Assembly: GCA_945906815.1 (NCBI GenBank)
Contig: CAMDRT010000001.1
Coordinates: 1 to 64,000, forward strand
Length of the DNA: 64,000 nt
Reading direction: 5' to 3'
DNA from: Bordetella parapertussis
Lineage (GTDB): Bacteria; Pseudomonadota; Gammaproteobacteria; Burkholderiales; SG8-41
Part shown: one piece after another, positions 34,567 to 44,525 of the stretch
How the letters are laid out: every line of letters begins with the position of its first letter
How positions within the stretch are numbered: position 1 is the first letter of the stretch
The notes under the pieces: model-generated
Seen by the model: the letters and a program-made list of their open reading frames with translations, nothing else
What the model was told of the DNA's origin: nothing
Databases searched by the model: none
Translations under genes and position numbers: made by a program

Positions 34567-35457
34567 TTGTTTAAAAACATATACTTACGTATTATTATTG
34601 GGCTTATTTTGATGCCCGGTGGCGCATCTGCTGCGGTCCCCGAGACCGTAACATTCGCCAGCCGCGACGGCAAAACCGAACTCATCGCTTATCTGTTCCT
34701 GCCCGCAACAGCGGGGCCGCACGCGGCGGTCGTCATGCTGCACGGGCGCGCGGGGCCGTATTCGTCGCTCAAACCCGGTGTGGTGTCGGCAGAAAATCTT
34801 AGCGCGCGTCACCGCATGTGGGGCCATTTCTGGGCCGAGCGCGGGTTTCTCGCGCTGCATGTCGATAGTTTCGGTCCGCGCGGTTATGCGCAGGGTTTCC
34901 CCAAAGGTTCTTACCAGCGGCGTCCCGCTGAGGTTAATGAACAGACCATGCGCCCGCTCGATGCCTACGGCGCGCTGGATTATTTACACACACGCAGCGA
35001 TGTGATTGCAGATCACATTGGCGTGCAGGGCTGGTCGAACGGCGGCATGACCTTGTTGGCGGCGCTGGGGAAAAATCCGCCGCGCGCAGCGCCCGACCTG
35101 GTGCATCGCGCCCTGCTTGCCGAGCCGGCACCGGTCCGTGACTTTCGTGCGGCCATCGCGCACTACCCCGGGTGCACCGTGCAACGTGACCAGGGTGACT
35201 ACCAGCCTTATGCGCCGTTGCTGTTACTGGTGGCTGCCGACGACGATGAGGTTTCACCCCAGGTGTGTGCCGCATTGGCCGCGCAACTGAAACAACGCGG
35301 CGCTGCTGTTGATTTCATGGTGTATGAAGGCGCGCATCATGCCTATGATGATCCCGGCAGGACTAAACAAGGCCACGCCCCCAACAAAGCTGCAATGGAA
35401 GATACGCTGCTGCGCGCGGCAGCGTTCTTCCGGCATCATTTGCAGACCCGCAATTGA
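34567..35457 (+). CDS. Dienelactone-hydrolase-family alpha/beta hydrolase, exported
   Basis: 296 residues from a TTG at 34567. The signal-like N-terminus ends near PGGASA. The hydrolase core has VVMLHGRAGPYSSL, the nucleophile serine in VQGWSNGGMTLL, the acid in LLVAADDDEVSP and the histidine in YEGAHHAYDDPGR. A dienelactone hydrolase proper uses cysteine, so this serine member is probably an esterase or lipase-like enzyme. It is tightly linked to the methyltransferase-like gene upstream, and gamma-glutamyltransferase starts 29 bp downstream. Confidence 0.83.
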   Translation: MFKNIYLRIIIGLILMPGGASAAVPETVTFASRDGKTELIAYLFLPATAGPHAAVVMLHGRAGPYSSLKPGVVSAENLSARHRMWGHFWAERGFLALHVDSFGPRGYAQGFPKGSYQRRPAEVNEQTMRPLDAYGALDYLHTRSDVIADHIGVQGWSNGGMTLLAALGKNPPRAAPDLVHRALLAEPAPVRDFRAAIAHYPGCTVQRDQGDYQPYAPLLLLVAADDDEVSPQVCAALAAQLKQRGAAVDFMVYEGAHHAYDDPGRTKQGHAPNKAAMEDTLLRAAAFFRHHLQTRN

Positions 35458-35486
35458 AGCTTTTTGGGTGGTCCGTTCAAGGCAAA

Positions 35487-37163
35487 ATGATTCCTAAAAA
35501 CAAAACGGTAATGTTCTTGTGCGCATGGCTGTGGCTGGCACCGCTCAGCCCCGCGCAGGCGCAGCAGACGGCGGCGATTGCTTCGGCGCATCCGCTGGCA
35601 ACCGCAGCGGGTAACGAAATTCTTAAACGCGGCGGCAACGCGTTTGACGCAGCGGTGGCGGTAGCTGCTGCACTGGCGGTGGTGGAGCCGTATGCGTCGG
35701 GATTGGGTGGCGGCGGGTTTTTTTTGTTGCATCGTGCGTCGGATGGCAGGCAAGTAATGGTCGATGCGCGCGAGACAGCTCCGGCTGGGGTGAAGCATGA
35801 GCATTACTTCGACGCCGCAGGTAACCCGCTGCGCGGTGCCACACTCCACGGTGGCACCGCATCGGGGATACCCGGCACAGCGGCGGGGTTGGTGCATGTG
35901 GCGCAGCGCTACGGTACGTTGCCGCTGGCGGCATCTCTCGCGCCTGCGATACGTCTGGCACGCGACGGCTTTGCCGTGGATGGCCGCTATGCGCGCATCG
36001 CAAAAATGCGTGCAGCGGTTTTGCGCAAATGGCCGGATGCTGCGCGCATTTTTCTGGCCGAGGGGCAGGCACTGACCGCGGGTTATAGGTTGCAGCAGGC
36101 GGAACTCGCGCAGACGCTGTCGCTGCTGGCGAGCGAGGGTGTGCGCGGATTTTATGCCGGGCCGGTGGCGCGCGCGCTGGTGGATAGTGTCAATGGCGCG
36201 GGCGGCGCGTGGCAGTTGTCGGACCTTCAGCGCTATCGCGTGGTCGAGCGCGAGCCGATGCGTGTTGCCTATCGCGGCGCGACCATCACCACGGCGTCGC
36301 TGCCCTCCGCGGGCGGCATTGCGCTGATGCAGGCCTTCGGCATGTTGGAACACCTCGAACTCGCAGGTGTGTCCGACAGCGAATCCGCACACAAGGTGGC
36401 GGAAGTGCTGCGCCGCGTGTTTCGCGATCGCATGCAATTGGGCGATCCCGATCAGGTCCCGGTGCCGGTGGTGGCTCTTGTCGATAAAAATTATATCCAA
36501 CAGCGAGCGGCATCCATTTCATCACAGGCAGCTACCGCCAGTGACACACTGGGTGTGCCGTTGGCGGCAAAAACCGAGAGCTACAACACCACGCATTTTT
36601 CGGTGATTGACAGCGCGGGTAATCGTGTCGCTGCAACGCTCACGGTAAACTTGATGTTTGGTTCGGGCCTGGTCGCCAAAGGGACCGGCGTGCTGCTGAA
36701 TAATGAGATGGATGATTTCACGCTGCGGCCCGATCTGCTGAACAGTTACCGCTTGCGCGGCAGCGCAGCCAACGCGATCGCGCCAGACAAGCGGCCGCTG
36801 TCGAGCATGACGCCGACCTTTGTGGAAGATGAGCGCGGGGTGCTGATACTGGGTGCGCCGGGCGGCTCGCGCATTATCAGCATGGTGTTGCTGGGCGTGC
36901 TTGAACATTTGCGCACGCCTGAGGTGAATGTGCAACGCCTGGTGACCCTGCCGCGCTACCACCATCAATACTGGCCCGATGCCATCGAAGTCGAACCCGA
37001 AGGTTTCAGCGCCGAGTGGCACGCTGCGCTGCAAGGCAAGGGCCACCGCATCCAACAGGTCAATCGCAAGTGGGGCAATATGCAGGCGGTGTTCAAGTCG
37101 GCGCAGACCGGTGTCGCGCAGGCGGCGAGTGATCCGCGGGGGAGTGATGTGGGGTGGTACTAA
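35487..37163 (+). CDS. ggt: Gamma-glutamyltransferase (Ntn hydrolase)
   Basis: About 558 residues with a signal peptide (LAPLSPAQAQ). IASAHPLATAAGNEILKRGGNAFDAAVA is the family N-terminus. Autocatalytic cleavage is expected before Thr368 in YNTTHFSVID, giving large and small subunits. GLGGGGFFLL and APGGSRIISMVLLGVL are also conserved. The enzyme cleaves the gamma-glutamyl bond of glutathione and relatives in the periplasm. The start at 35487 is preferred to 35454 because the signal peptide begins there. A tandem-word hairpin follows. Confidence 0.92.
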   Translation: MIPKNKTVMFLCAWLWLAPLSPAQAQQTAAIASAHPLATAAGNEILKRGGNAFDAAVAVAAALAVVEPYASGLGGGGFFLLHRASDGRQVMVDARETAPAGVKHEHYFDAAGNPLRGATLHGGTASGIPGTAAGLVHVAQRYGTLPLAASLAPAIRLARDGFAVDGRYARIAKMRAAVLRKWPDAARIFLAEGQALTAGYRLQQAELAQTLSLLASEGVRGFYAGPVARALVDSVNGAGGAWQLSDLQRYRVVEREPMRVAYRGATITTASLPSAGGIALMQAFGMLEHLELAGVSDSESAHKVAEVLRRVFRDRMQLGDPDQVPVPVVALVDKNYIQQRAASISSQAATASDTLGVPLAAKTESYNTTHFSVIDSAGNRVAATLTVNLMFGSGLVAKGTGVLLNNEMDDFTLRPDLLNSYRLRGSAANAIAPDKRPLSSMTPTFVEDERGVLILGAPGGSRIISMVLLGVLEHLRTPEVNVQRLVTLPRYHHQYWPDAIEVEPEGFSAEWHAALQGKGHRIQQVNRKWGNMQAVFKSAQTGVAQAASDPRGSDVGWY

Positions 37164-37167
37164 CTGC

Positions 37168-37261
37168 GTGAACGAGTGAACGGGTTAACGAGTGAACGGG
37201 ACAGGCCGGTGCAGTGGTTACTCGTTCACCCGTTCACTCGTTCACTCGTTCACCCGTTCAC
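37168..37261. repeat. Hairpin of GTTCACTCG/CGAGTGAAC tandem words in the accA leader
   Basis: The left arm (37168-37200, GTGAACGAGTGAACGGG-type) and right arm (37229-37261) are inverted copies with about 3 mismatches in 33. Each is a tandem of an 8-9 bp word. The right arm ends only 14 bp before the accA ATG, so an accA transcript starting upstream would carry this structure next to its start codon. Confidence 0.75.
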
Positions 37262-37275
37262 TGTATGATCCCCCC

Positions 37276-38235
37276 ATGAAGCAAACCTTTCTCGATTTCG
37301 AAAAACCTGTCGAAGCACTCGAATCCCGCATCGAAGAACTGCGTTTTGCGCAGGACGATTCGGCGGTGGAACTTTCCGATGAAATAGAAAAACTCAGCAG
37401 GAAAAGTCAGCGCCTGACCAAGGATATATATGCCAAGCTCACGGCGTGGCAAATCTCGCAGGTGGCGCGACATCCGCAGCGGCCCTATACGCTCGATTAC
37501 ATTAACAGTCTGTTCACAGGATTTGAGGAATTACACGGCGATCGTGCCATGGGCGATGATCCGGCGATTGTCGGTGGCGTGGCGCGGTTCAACCAGCAAA
37601 ACGTGGTGGTGATCGGTCATCAAAAAGGGCGCGACACCAAAGAACGCACGCTGCGCAATTTCGGCATGCCCAAGCCCGAAGGTTATCGCAAGGCGCTGCG
37701 GTTGATGAAACTGGCCGAAAAATTCAGTCTGCCGCTATTCACGTTTATTGATACGCCCGGGGCCTACCCAGGGGTGGACGCCGAGGAGCGCGGGCAGTCG
37801 GAAGCCATCGGCCGTAATCTGTATGTGATGTCGGAATTGCGCACACCCATCATCTGCACGGTGATCGGTGAAGGCGGCTCGGGCGGTGCGCTGGCGATTG
37901 CAGTGGGTGATGTGACACTGATGCTGCAGTATTCGACGTACTCGGTGATCTCCCCGGAGGGGTGCGCGGCGATTCTGTGGAAGAGCGCAGACCGGGCAGC
38001 GCAAGCGGCCGAGACGCTGGGCATTACCGCGACCCGTTTGAAAGCGCTGGGACTCATCGACAGGATAGTCGCCGAGCCGCTGGGGGGGGCGCATCGTGAT
38101 TCCGATGCGATGAAGCAGCTGATGAAAAAAGCGCTGGCCGAGACCTGGCAGGCGCTGCGCGAAAAATCCATCGACGAATTACTCGCGGCGCGTTTTGAAA
38201 AGCTGATGGGTTATGGCAAGTACAAGAGCGCCTGA
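37276..38235 (+). CDS. accA: Acetyl-CoA carboxylase carboxyltransferase alpha subunit
   Basis: 319 residues, standard length. [19 protein letters not shown] is the usual N-terminus. [44 protein letters not shown] and [16 protein letters not shown] form the carboxyltransferase core. With AccD it transfers carboxyl from biotin to acetyl-CoA to make malonyl-CoA for fatty-acid synthesis. The ATG at 37276 excludes the repeat-derived codons of the longer frame. The upstream hairpin may affect its expression. Confidence 0.97.
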   Translation: MKQTFLDFEKPVEALESRIEELRFAQDDSAVELSDEIEKLSRKSQRLTKDIYAKLTAWQISQVARHPQRPYTLDYINSLFTGFEELHGDRAMGDDPAIVGGVARFNQQNVVVIGHQKGRDTKERTLRNFGMPKPEGYRKALRLMKLAEKFSLPLFTFIDTPGAYPGVDAEERGQSEAIGRNLYVMSELRTPIICTVIGEGGSGGALAIAVGDVTLMLQYSTYSVISPEGCAAILWKSADRAAQAAETLGITATRLKALGLIDRIVAEPLGGAHRDSDAMKQLMKKALAETWQALREKSIDELLAARFEKLMGYGKYKSA

Positions 38236-38312
38236 CACGGCGCAGTTGCCCTGGGTTTCGCCGTATCCGCGGCTGTGCACAGGGCGCAAGCAAATAATCT
38301 GCTACTTTGTCG

Positions 38313-39689
38313 ATGCGTGCCGCAGTGAAGTCCGCGCAGGCCACTGAGCGTCTCACGGGGTGTGTGGAACGCACGCTCGCGGCGCATGTGGCGCCTGGGG
38401 CAAGCGTGTGCGTGGGCTTAAGCGGCGGCGTGGATTCCGTGGTGTTGCTAGCCCTACTGCACGCGCTCGCGCCGCGCTATGCTTGGCGTCTGTCGGCGAT
38501 TCATGTCAACCACCAGTTAAGTCCGCATGCGGCCGAGTGGGCGCGCTTTTGCCGGCGCCTGTGCCGCGGCCACGGCGTGCCTCTGCGCGTGGTAAAAGTT
38601 CAGGTGGCGCGCGGCGACAGTATCGAGGCGGCGGCGCGTGCGGCGCGTTACGCGGCGTATCGCGCGCAACCTGCCGCACACGTGGTGCTGGCGCAGCATC
38701 AGGATGATCAAGCGGAAACGGTGCTGCTGCAGTTGTTGCGTGGCACGGGGGTCAAGGGCCTCGCGGCGATGCCGGTGGCGCGCGCGGATGCGCTGCGCCC
38801 GGGCCTGTGCCTGCTGCGCCCTTTGCTCGAATTTACACGGGCTGAAATCGAGCAGTATGCCGCGGCCCGCGAGGTGGCGTGGATCGAAGACGAAAGTAAC
38901 GGCGACGCTTATTATCTGCGCAATTTTTTGCGCATCGAAATACTGCCGCGCCTCGAAAAACGCGCCCCGGACTATCGTAAAACGTTGTCGCGCACGGCGG
39001 GTCACATGGCTGAAGCGGCGCGCTTGCTGGATGCGCTGGCGCAAATCGACGGCGCCGGCGCGCTGGCCGGCGGCACGCTGGCGGTGGCGGCCCTGCGTCA
39101 TTTGCCGCTGGCGCGCGCGCGCAACCTGCTGCGTTATTTTCTCGCCCAGCAACACCTGACGATGCCTGACGCGCGGCGGCTTGACGAAGCGTTGCGGCAG
39201 GCGCTTACCGCGAAAATCGATGCGCGTGTATGCATCGACCTGGGCACGCAGGGCACGCAGAACACGCATAGCCTGCGGCGCTTCGGCGGCGCGCTGCAGG
39301 TGGCGATAACACAGCCGCGGCAGTTGCCCGGTGCAAAAGCGTTTTCGCGGCGCTGGCTTGAGGAACAGCGCTTGGTGATTCCCGAATTGCACGGCGTGCT
39401 GGAAATGCGCCGCCGGCGTGGTGCGGGCATTGATCTTGAAATGCTGTTGGCAAAGCCGGTCACTGTGCGCCTACGGCGTGGCGGCGAGAAGTTGCAGCCG
39501 GATGCCGCGCGTCCGCGCCGGCAGGTGAAGGATCTGTTTCAGGAGCACAGCGTGCCGCCGTGGCGGCGTTCGCGCCTGCCGTATTTGTGGTCGGGCGAAC
39601 GGTTGGTGTGGGTGGCGGGTTTGGGCATAGATTGCGCGTTTAAGGCGCACACAGGCGCCGCCGGGGTGGTGCCGGGCTGGGTGGAGTAG
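38313..39689 (+). CDS. tilS: tRNA(Ile)-lysidine synthase
   Basis: 458 residues. The PP-loop ATP-binding motif SGGVDS is at about residues 37-42. AAARAARYAAYR, HQDDQAETVLLQLLRGTGVKGLAAM and RPLLEFTRAEI are standard TilS segments. The C-terminal domain has RRGGEKLQPDAARPRRQVKDLFQE, which binds the tRNA acceptor. It converts C34 of tRNA-Ile(CAU) to lysidine, enabling AUA decoding, and is essential. It directly follows accA, a common betaproteobacterial arrangement. A TTG at 38307 is an alternative start. Confidence 0.95.
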   Translation: MRAAVKSAQATERLTGCVERTLAAHVAPGASVCVGLSGGVDSVVLLALLHALAPRYAWRLSAIHVNHQLSPHAAEWARFCRRLCRGHGVPLRVVKVQVARGDSIEAAARAARYAAYRAQPAAHVVLAQHQDDQAETVLLQLLRGTGVKGLAAMPVARADALRPGLCLLRPLLEFTRAEIEQYAAAREVAWIEDESNGDAYYLRNFLRIEILPRLEKRAPDYRKTLSRTAGHMAEAARLLDALAQIDGAGALAGGTLAVAALRHLPLARARNLLRYFLAQQHLTMPDARRLDEALRQALTAKIDARVCIDLGTQGTQNTHSLRRFGGALQVAITQPRQLPGAKAFSRRWLEEQRLVIPELHGVLEMRRRRGAGIDLEMLLAKPVTVRLRRGGEKLQPDAARPRRQVKDLFQEHSVPPWRRSRLPYLWSGERLVWVAGLGIDCAFKAHTGAAGVVPGWVE

Positions 39690-39917
39690 CGGTTGCGGGA
39701 AACGCAATGATCCCGCGTATCGACAACTTGGATTCTGCAGGGCGCTGCGTGTCCGCTACCCACGCACTGGTCGCGCCGGGGCAATAAGCACACCTCGGCG
39801 GTTGTTGGGAAAGCACTGGTTGTTGCACTGCAACCAGCCCCGAAGTGTCTTTATTTCAACAGCTTATCGTGATATCCTGCGCGGCCATTTTAAATTCGTG
39901 GCGAAGGGTAGGAAATC

Positions 39918-40343
39918 ATGGCTGTAGAACGTACGTTGTCAATTATCAAGCCGGATGCCGTTGCAAAAAACGTCATCGGGCAGATTTACACGCGGTTTGA
40001 AAATGCGGGGCTGAACATTATTGCGGCACGCATGGCACAATTATCGCGCGCGGATGCCGAAGGGTTTTACGCCGTACATAAAGAGCGTCCTTTTTTCAAG
40101 GACCTGGTGGATTTTATGACCTCCGGACCGGTGGTCATTCAGGTGCTCGAAGGTGAAAACGCGGTGCAGAAAAATCGTGATTTGATGGGCGCGACGGACC
40201 CTAAGAAAGCTGCCAAGGGCACCATTCGTGCTGACTTCGCCGCCAGCATCGACGCAAATGCCGCGCACGGTTCGGATTCAGCGGAAAATGCCGCGGTCGA
40301 AATTGCCTATTTTTTCGCCACGCTGGATATTAGCCCCCGCTAA
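39918..40343 (+). CDS. ndk: Nucleoside diphosphate kinase
   Basis: 141 residues, canonical length. [20 protein letters not shown] is the N-terminus. The phospho-histidine is expected in [12 protein letters not shown] (His near residue 117). It balances nucleoside triphosphate pools using ATP. GGTAGGAAATC precedes the ATG. It is the first gene of the long forward housekeeping series. The 228-bp gap after tilS (39690-39917) holds no gene I can recognise and probably contains the promoter. Confidence 0.97.
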   Translation: MAVERTLSIIKPDAVAKNVIGQIYTRFENAGLNIIAARMAQLSRADAEGFYAVHKERPFFKDLVDFMTSGPVVIQVLEGENAVQKNRDLMGATDPKKAAKGTIRADFAASIDANAAHGSDSAENAAVEIAYFFATLDISPR

Positions 40344-40361
40344 CAGGTATAGACAGGTGAT

Positions 40362-41510
40362 ATGCCGGTCAATTTGCTCGGACTAGGAAGGCCAGAACTC
40401 ACCTCGTACTGCGCGGATTTGGGTGAAAAGCCCTTTCGCGCCAAACAATTACTGCATTGGATGCATCAGGCGGGCGCGAGCGATTTCGGCGTCATGAGCG
40501 ACATCTCCAAGCGCTTGCGCGAACAACTGGCGCTGCAGGCGGTCATCAGCGGCCCGACGGTGGTGCGCGACACGGTCGCTGGCGACGGCACCCGAAAATG
40601 GTTGATGGACGTAGGCGCCAGCAATGCCATTGAAACGGTGTTCATTCCCGAAGCCACGCGCGGCACCTTGTGCATTTCTTCGCAAGCCGGATGCGCGCTG
40701 GAATGTTCTTTCTGCGCCACCGGGCGCCAGGGTTTTAATCGCAACCTGAGTGTCGCTGAAATCATTGGCCAGTTGTGGTGGGCCAACCAGTGTCTGGGGG
40801 CCTACGACAGCCGCAACCACGGCGATGCGCGTGCCATCAGTAATGTGGTGATGATGGGCATGGGCGAGCCATTGGCGAACTTCGACAATGTGGTTGCCGC
40901 CATGCACTTGATGCTGGACGATGATGCCTATGGCCTTTCGCGTCGGCGAGTGACCTTGTCCACCTCGGGGCTGGTACCCGCAATGGATCGGCTGCGGGAT
41001 GCGTGCCCGGTGGCGCTGGCGGTGTCGCTGCACGCGCCCAATGATGCCTTGCGTAATCAACTGGTGCCGATCAACAAAAAATATCCGATCCACGAGCTGC
41101 TTGCGGCGTGCGTGCGTTACATCGAAAAAGCGCCGCGTGATTTTGTCACCTTCGAGTATGTGCTGCTCGACGGCGTGAACGATGCTGTGACGCAGGCGCG
41201 TGAGCTTGTGGAAACGGTGAAATCCGTGCCCTGCAAAATCAATTTGATTCCATTTAATCCGTTTCCCGCGGCGGGTTACCAACGCTCCCGGCCCGATGCG
41301 GTGGCGCGGTTTCGGGACGTATTGCTGCGCGCCGGGCTGGTGGCGACGACGCGCAAGACGCGCGGCGACGACATCGCGGCGGCGTGCGGACAACTCGCCG
41401 GGCAGGTGGCGGATAAAACGCGCCGCGTAGAACGATTCAATGAGCGTTTCAATGCGCGCGCAGCGCTTGCTGAAAATGTGCAGAATAGGGATGCCGGAGC
41501 CACCCCATGA
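40362..41510 (+). CDS. rlmN: Dual-specificity 23S rRNA/tRNA m2A methyltransferase
   Basis: 382 residues. The radical-SAM cluster motif is [11 protein letters not shown] (Cx3Cx2C). [25 protein letters not shown] and [21 protein letters not shown] are all RlmN hallmarks, and the second catalytic cysteine lies in [15 protein letters not shown]. It methylates A2503 of 23S rRNA and A37 of some tRNAs. It ends in an ATGA overlap with pilF. The C-terminus is extended by about 20 residues ([20 protein letters not shown]) relative to many homologues. Confidence 0.96.
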   Translation: MPVNLLGLGRPELTSYCADLGEKPFRAKQLLHWMHQAGASDFGVMSDISKRLREQLALQAVISGPTVVRDTVAGDGTRKWLMDVGASNAIETVFIPEATRGTLCISSQAGCALECSFCATGRQGFNRNLSVAEIIGQLWWANQCLGAYDSRNHGDARAISNVVMMGMGEPLANFDNVVAAMHLMLDDDAYGLSRRRVTLSTSGLVPAMDRLRDACPVALAVSLHAPNDALRNQLVPINKKYPIHELLAACVRYIEKAPRDFVTFEYVLLDGVNDAVTQARELVETVKSVPCKINLIPFNPFPAAGYQRSRPDAVARFRDVLLRAGLVATTRKTRGDDIAAACGQLAGQVADKTRRVERFNERFNARAALAENVQNRDAGATP

Positions 41511-42289
41511 AGCGGCTGGTGGTGTGCCTGGGTGTTCTTTTGAGCGCAGCATGCGGCGTGCAACCGACGGTGCAAAACAGTCAACTTACCCAGTCCACCA
41601 CCTCCGACACGGACCGCGATGCGCGCGGGCGCGCGCGCATCCATACCGATCTCGCGGTGAATTATCTGGAAATACGCAATCTCGCTGTGGCGCTTGAAGA
41701 AGCGGGTATCGCGCAGCGTGCTGATCCCAGCTATGGGCCGGCGTTCAATGCAGCCGGGCTGATTTACATCGAATTGCAGGACGATCGCATGGCCGAAGAC
41801 AGTTTTCGGCAGGCGCTGCGCGTCAATGCACGCGATGCCGATGCCAATAACAACTACGGTACATTTTTGTGTCAACGCAAACGCGAAGCCGAGGGCATCA
41901 AGCATTTTCTGCTCGCGATCAGCGATCCGCTCTACCAGAACCCCGATCGTTCTTATGTGAATGCCGGCGTCTGCGCGCGTCTGCGCGGCGATCTGGTCAA
42001 CGCGGAAAATTATTTCCGCAGCGCGCTCAAACTGCGCCCGCATCAAGTGCAGGCGCTGTATCAAATAGCCGACATGTCATACGCGAGCGCGAAATTCGCC
42101 GAAGCACGCTCGTTTCTGACGCGCCTGAACCCGGTGTCGTCGGGCAGCCCGGAAATTCTGTGGCTTATGCTGCGCACCGAACGGCGCTTGGGAGACAACC
42201 ATTCGGTGGCCAGTCTGGCGCACCAGTTGCGCTCGAATTTCCCCGAGTCGAAGCAAACCGAGTTGCTGACGGCCGGGCGTTTTGATTGA
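41507..42289 (+). CDS. pilF: Type IV pilus biogenesis lipoprotein, TPR
   Basis: 260 residues. The signal peptide ends at LLSAACG, giving a probable lipidated cysteine at residue 16. TPR units follow: [47 protein letters not shown] and [18 protein letters not shown]. PilF/PilW helps assemble the PilQ secretin in the outer membrane. Its place between rlmN and rodZ is the usual proteobacterial order. No other pilus genes are in the window. Confidence 0.92.
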   Translation: MKRLVVCLGVLLSAACGVQPTVQNSQLTQSTTSDTDRDARGRARIHTDLAVNYLEIRNLAVALEEAGIAQRADPSYGPAFNAAGLIYIELQDDRMAEDSFRQALRVNARDADANNNYGTFLCQRKREAEGIKHFLLAISDPLYQNPDRSYVNAGVCARLRGDLVNAENYFRSALKLRPHQVQALYQIADMSYASAKFAEARSFLTRLNPVSSGSPEILWLMLRTERRLGDNHSVASLAHQLRSNFPESKQTELLTAGRFD

Positions 42290-42294
42290 AGTGC

Positions 42295-43149
42295 ATGGAA
42301 AATGCCAGCGAGCCGATGGAGGCTACCCCTACCGCTGCCATACCCGCCGCCGAGGCGTCGTTGCCTGGCGCCGTGTTGGCCGCCGCACGCGTGGCGCAGG
42401 GCGTGTCGCTGGAAGAGATCGCGCGCCAGCTCAAGTTGTCGGTGGTGCAAATCCGCGCGATCGAGGCGGACGATTACGCCAAATTGCCATCTGCGGTGTT
42501 TGTGCGCGGCTTCATTCGTACCTATGCGCGCACGCTGAAACTGGATGCCGCGCAATTGTTGCTGCCCAGGATAGTCGCCGCTGAAGCAAGCGATGCGCGG
42601 ATGATGCAAGATGCGCCGCGCCCCTCGATCGAGCCCAGCGCGTACCGGCGTGTGCCCCAGATCGTCGCCGGCGTCGCCTGTGTGCTGCTGGCGCTGGCGT
42701 TCTACGAGTTCGTGCTGAATGCGCCGCCGGTAGCCGCGCCGGTAAGTGCTACGCCTGCAGTTGCGTCTGCGGCAGCTGCAGTGCCCGACGCTGTACAGAC
42801 GGTGACGCCAGCCGTGCCCGCCAACGTGGTTGTGGCGGCCGCGGCAACGCCCCAACCTGCGCTTGAGCCTAGCGCCGCGACTAAGGGCAGGGAAACGCCG
42901 ACAGCGGATGCCCAACGCGCACTGCACTTCGTGTTCGGCGGCGAGTCCTGGGTCGAAGTTCGTGACGGCGATGGCAAAATCCTGCTTTCCAGAACCCATG
43001 CTGCGGGCACGGAACGCGTGGTGCGCGGCGAGCCGCCGTTCAGTGTGGTGGTGGGTGGCGCGGGTAAAGTCAAGCTGACCTACAATGACAGGGCAATTCA
43101 ATTGGCGGATTACGCGGACAATGATGTGGCGCGCTTGCAGTTGCGGTGA
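42295..43149 (+). CDS. rodZ: RodZ-like cytoskeletal protein with HTH and DUF4115
   Basis: About 284 residues from the ATG at 42295; a TTG at 42286 overlapping the pilF end is an alternative. The cytoplasmic helix-turn-helix domain has LAAARVAQGVSLEEIARQLKLSVVQIRAIE and FVRGFIRTYARTLKLD. A single membrane segment lies at about VPQIVAGVACVLLALAFYEFV, then an alanine/proline/valine-rich linker, then a C-terminal DUF4115 domain (SWVEVRDGDGKILLSR). RodZ links MreB to the membrane in rod-shaped growth. Confidence 0.92.
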   Translation: MENASEPMEATPTAAIPAAEASLPGAVLAAARVAQGVSLEEIARQLKLSVVQIRAIEADDYAKLPSAVFVRGFIRTYARTLKLDAAQLLLPRIVAAEASDARMMQDAPRPSIEPSAYRRVPQIVAGVACVLLALAFYEFVLNAPPVAAPVSATPAVASAAAAVPDAVQTVTPAVPANVVVAAAATPQPALEPSAATKGRETPTADAQRALHFVFGGESWVEVRDGDGKILLSRTHAAGTERVVRGEPPFSVVVGGAGKVKLTYNDRAIQLADYADNDVARLQLR

Positions 43150-43177
43150 AAAATACGTCAACGCTTACCGGTAGCCA

Positions 43178-43245
43178 CAGGATATACCGGACAAGCGCCA
43201 TGAGTTTTCATCCTGTATATCCTGTATATCCTGTATATCCTGTTC
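43178..43245. repeat. Tandem TATCCTGTA words with an inverted partner
   Basis: The 9-bp word TATCCTGTA is repeated about three to four times at 43210-43245, and ACAGGATATA at 43178-43187 is its inverse. ACCGG/CCGGT pairs flank the array on both sides. The structure lies between rodZ and ispG. Confidence 0.7.
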
Positions 43246-43271
43246 ATGCCGGTTAAAAAAATGCACTTCAG

Positions 43272-44525
43272 ATGAATTGTCTTCCCCTTTACGGTCCCAT
43301 CCCGCGCCGCACCAGCAGCGCGGTGCGCGTTGGCGATAGCGCTTACGTGACGCTAGGCGGCAACGCGCCCATCGTGGTGCAGTCGATGACCAATACGGAT
43401 ACCGCCGACATCGCGGGCACCGTTACCCAGGTAGCGGCGCTGGCGCGCGCTGGCTCGGAAATCGTGCGCGTTACCGTCAACACCAGTGAGGCGGCTGCCG
43501 CCGTGCCGCATATACGCGACAAGCTGGATGCGATGGGTGTCTTTGCGCCGCTGGTGGGCGATTTTCATTACAACGGACATCGTTTGCTGACGCAGCATCC
43601 GGCGTGTGCCGAAGCGCTGGCCAAACTGCGCATTAATCCGGGCAATGTCGGACGCGGCTCCAAGCGTGATGAACAATTCGCGACCATGATTGAATTCGCC
43701 TGCCGTTACCATAAACCGGTACGCATCGGTGTCAACTGGGGCAGCCTCGATCCGGAACTCATCGCGCGCATGATGGATGACAACGCTAGGCAGGCGGCGC
43801 CCGATGAGGCCGCCGTGGTCACGCGGCGCGCGCTGGTGGCGTCGGCCATCGACAGCGCGGCGCTGGCTGAAAAACTGGGTCTGGCACACGACAAAATTGT
43901 GTTGTCGTGCAAGGTCAGCGGGGTGCAGGATTTGATCGCGGTGTATCGCGACCTGGCGGCACGTTGTGACTATGCGCTGCATCTGGGTTTGACCGAAGCC
44001 GGCATGGGATCCAAGGGCATAGTGGCGTCCACCGCGGCGATGGGGGTGCTGTTGCAGGAAGGCATCGGCGACACCATACGGGTGTCGCTGACACCCGAAC
44101 CCGGTGGTGATCGCACGAAAGAAGTCATTGTTTCTCAAGAGATTCTACAGACCATGGGGCTGCGCTCGTTTACGCCGATGGTGATCGCCTGCCCCGGCTG
44201 TGGACGCACCACCAGCACGTTTTTCCAGCACCTCGCGGATCGCATTCAACGCTATTTGCGCGAGCAAATGCCGCAGTGGCGTGGCAAGCATCCGGGCGTG
44301 GAAAGCATGAATGTAGCGGTGATGGGTTGCGTGGTGAATGGTCCGGGCGAAAGCAAACACGCCAATGTCGGCATCAGCCTGCCGGGCTCGGGTGAGAACC
44401 CGGTGGCGCCCGTGTTTGTGGACGGCGTGAAAACGGTGACCTTGAAAGGCGAGCATATCGCCGAAGAATTTCAAGGCATCGTTGAAAAATACGTGCAGGA
44501 TAAATATCCTGCTGTCGCACCATGA
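43272..44525 (+). CDS. ispG: 4-hydroxy-3-methylbut-2-en-1-yl diphosphate synthase
   Basis: 417 residues. [21 protein letters not shown] and [19 protein letters not shown] mark the TIM-barrel. The [4Fe-4S] ligands are in [12 protein letters not shown] and [21 protein letters not shown]. It converts MEcPP to HMBPP in the non-mevalonate isoprenoid pathway. It carries the insert-bearing longer form common in betaproteobacteria. The stop overlaps hisS by four bases. The start is given as the ATG at 43272. Confidence 0.96.
   Translation: MNCLPLYGPIPRRTSSAVRVGDSAYVTLGGNAPIVVQSMTNTDTADIAGTVTQVAALARAGSEIVRVTVNTSEAAAAVPHIRDKLDAMGVFAPLVGDFHYNGHRLLTQHPACAEALAKLRINPGNVGRGSKRDEQFATMIEFACRYHKPVRIGVNWGSLDPELIARMMDDNARQAAPDEAAVVTRRALVASAIDSAALAEKLGLAHDKIVLSCKVSGVQDLIAVYRDLAARCDYALHLGLTEAGMGSKGIVASTAAMGVLLQEGIGDTIRVSLTPEPGGDRTKEVIVSQEILQTMGLRSFTPMVIACPGCGRTTSTFFQHLADRIQRYLREQMPQWRGKHPGVESMNVAVMGCVVNGPGESKHANVGISLPGSGENPVAPVFVDGVKTVTLKGEHIAEEFQGIVEKYVQDKYPAVAP

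Noticed and set aside
35436-36500. 354-residue minus-strand frame opposite ggt
   Set aside because: Histidine/arginine-rich translation with no family motif. The plus strand encodes a full gamma-glutamyltransferase.
37168-37261. CRISPR array at the GTTCACTCG repeats
   Set aside because: Units are only 8-9 bp with no spacers, and no cas genes are present. The structure is an inverted tandem repeat.
43210-43245. CRISPR or microsatellite regulatory array at the TATCCTGTA repeats
   Set aside because: Too short, with no spacers. Better described as a tandem-word hairpin.
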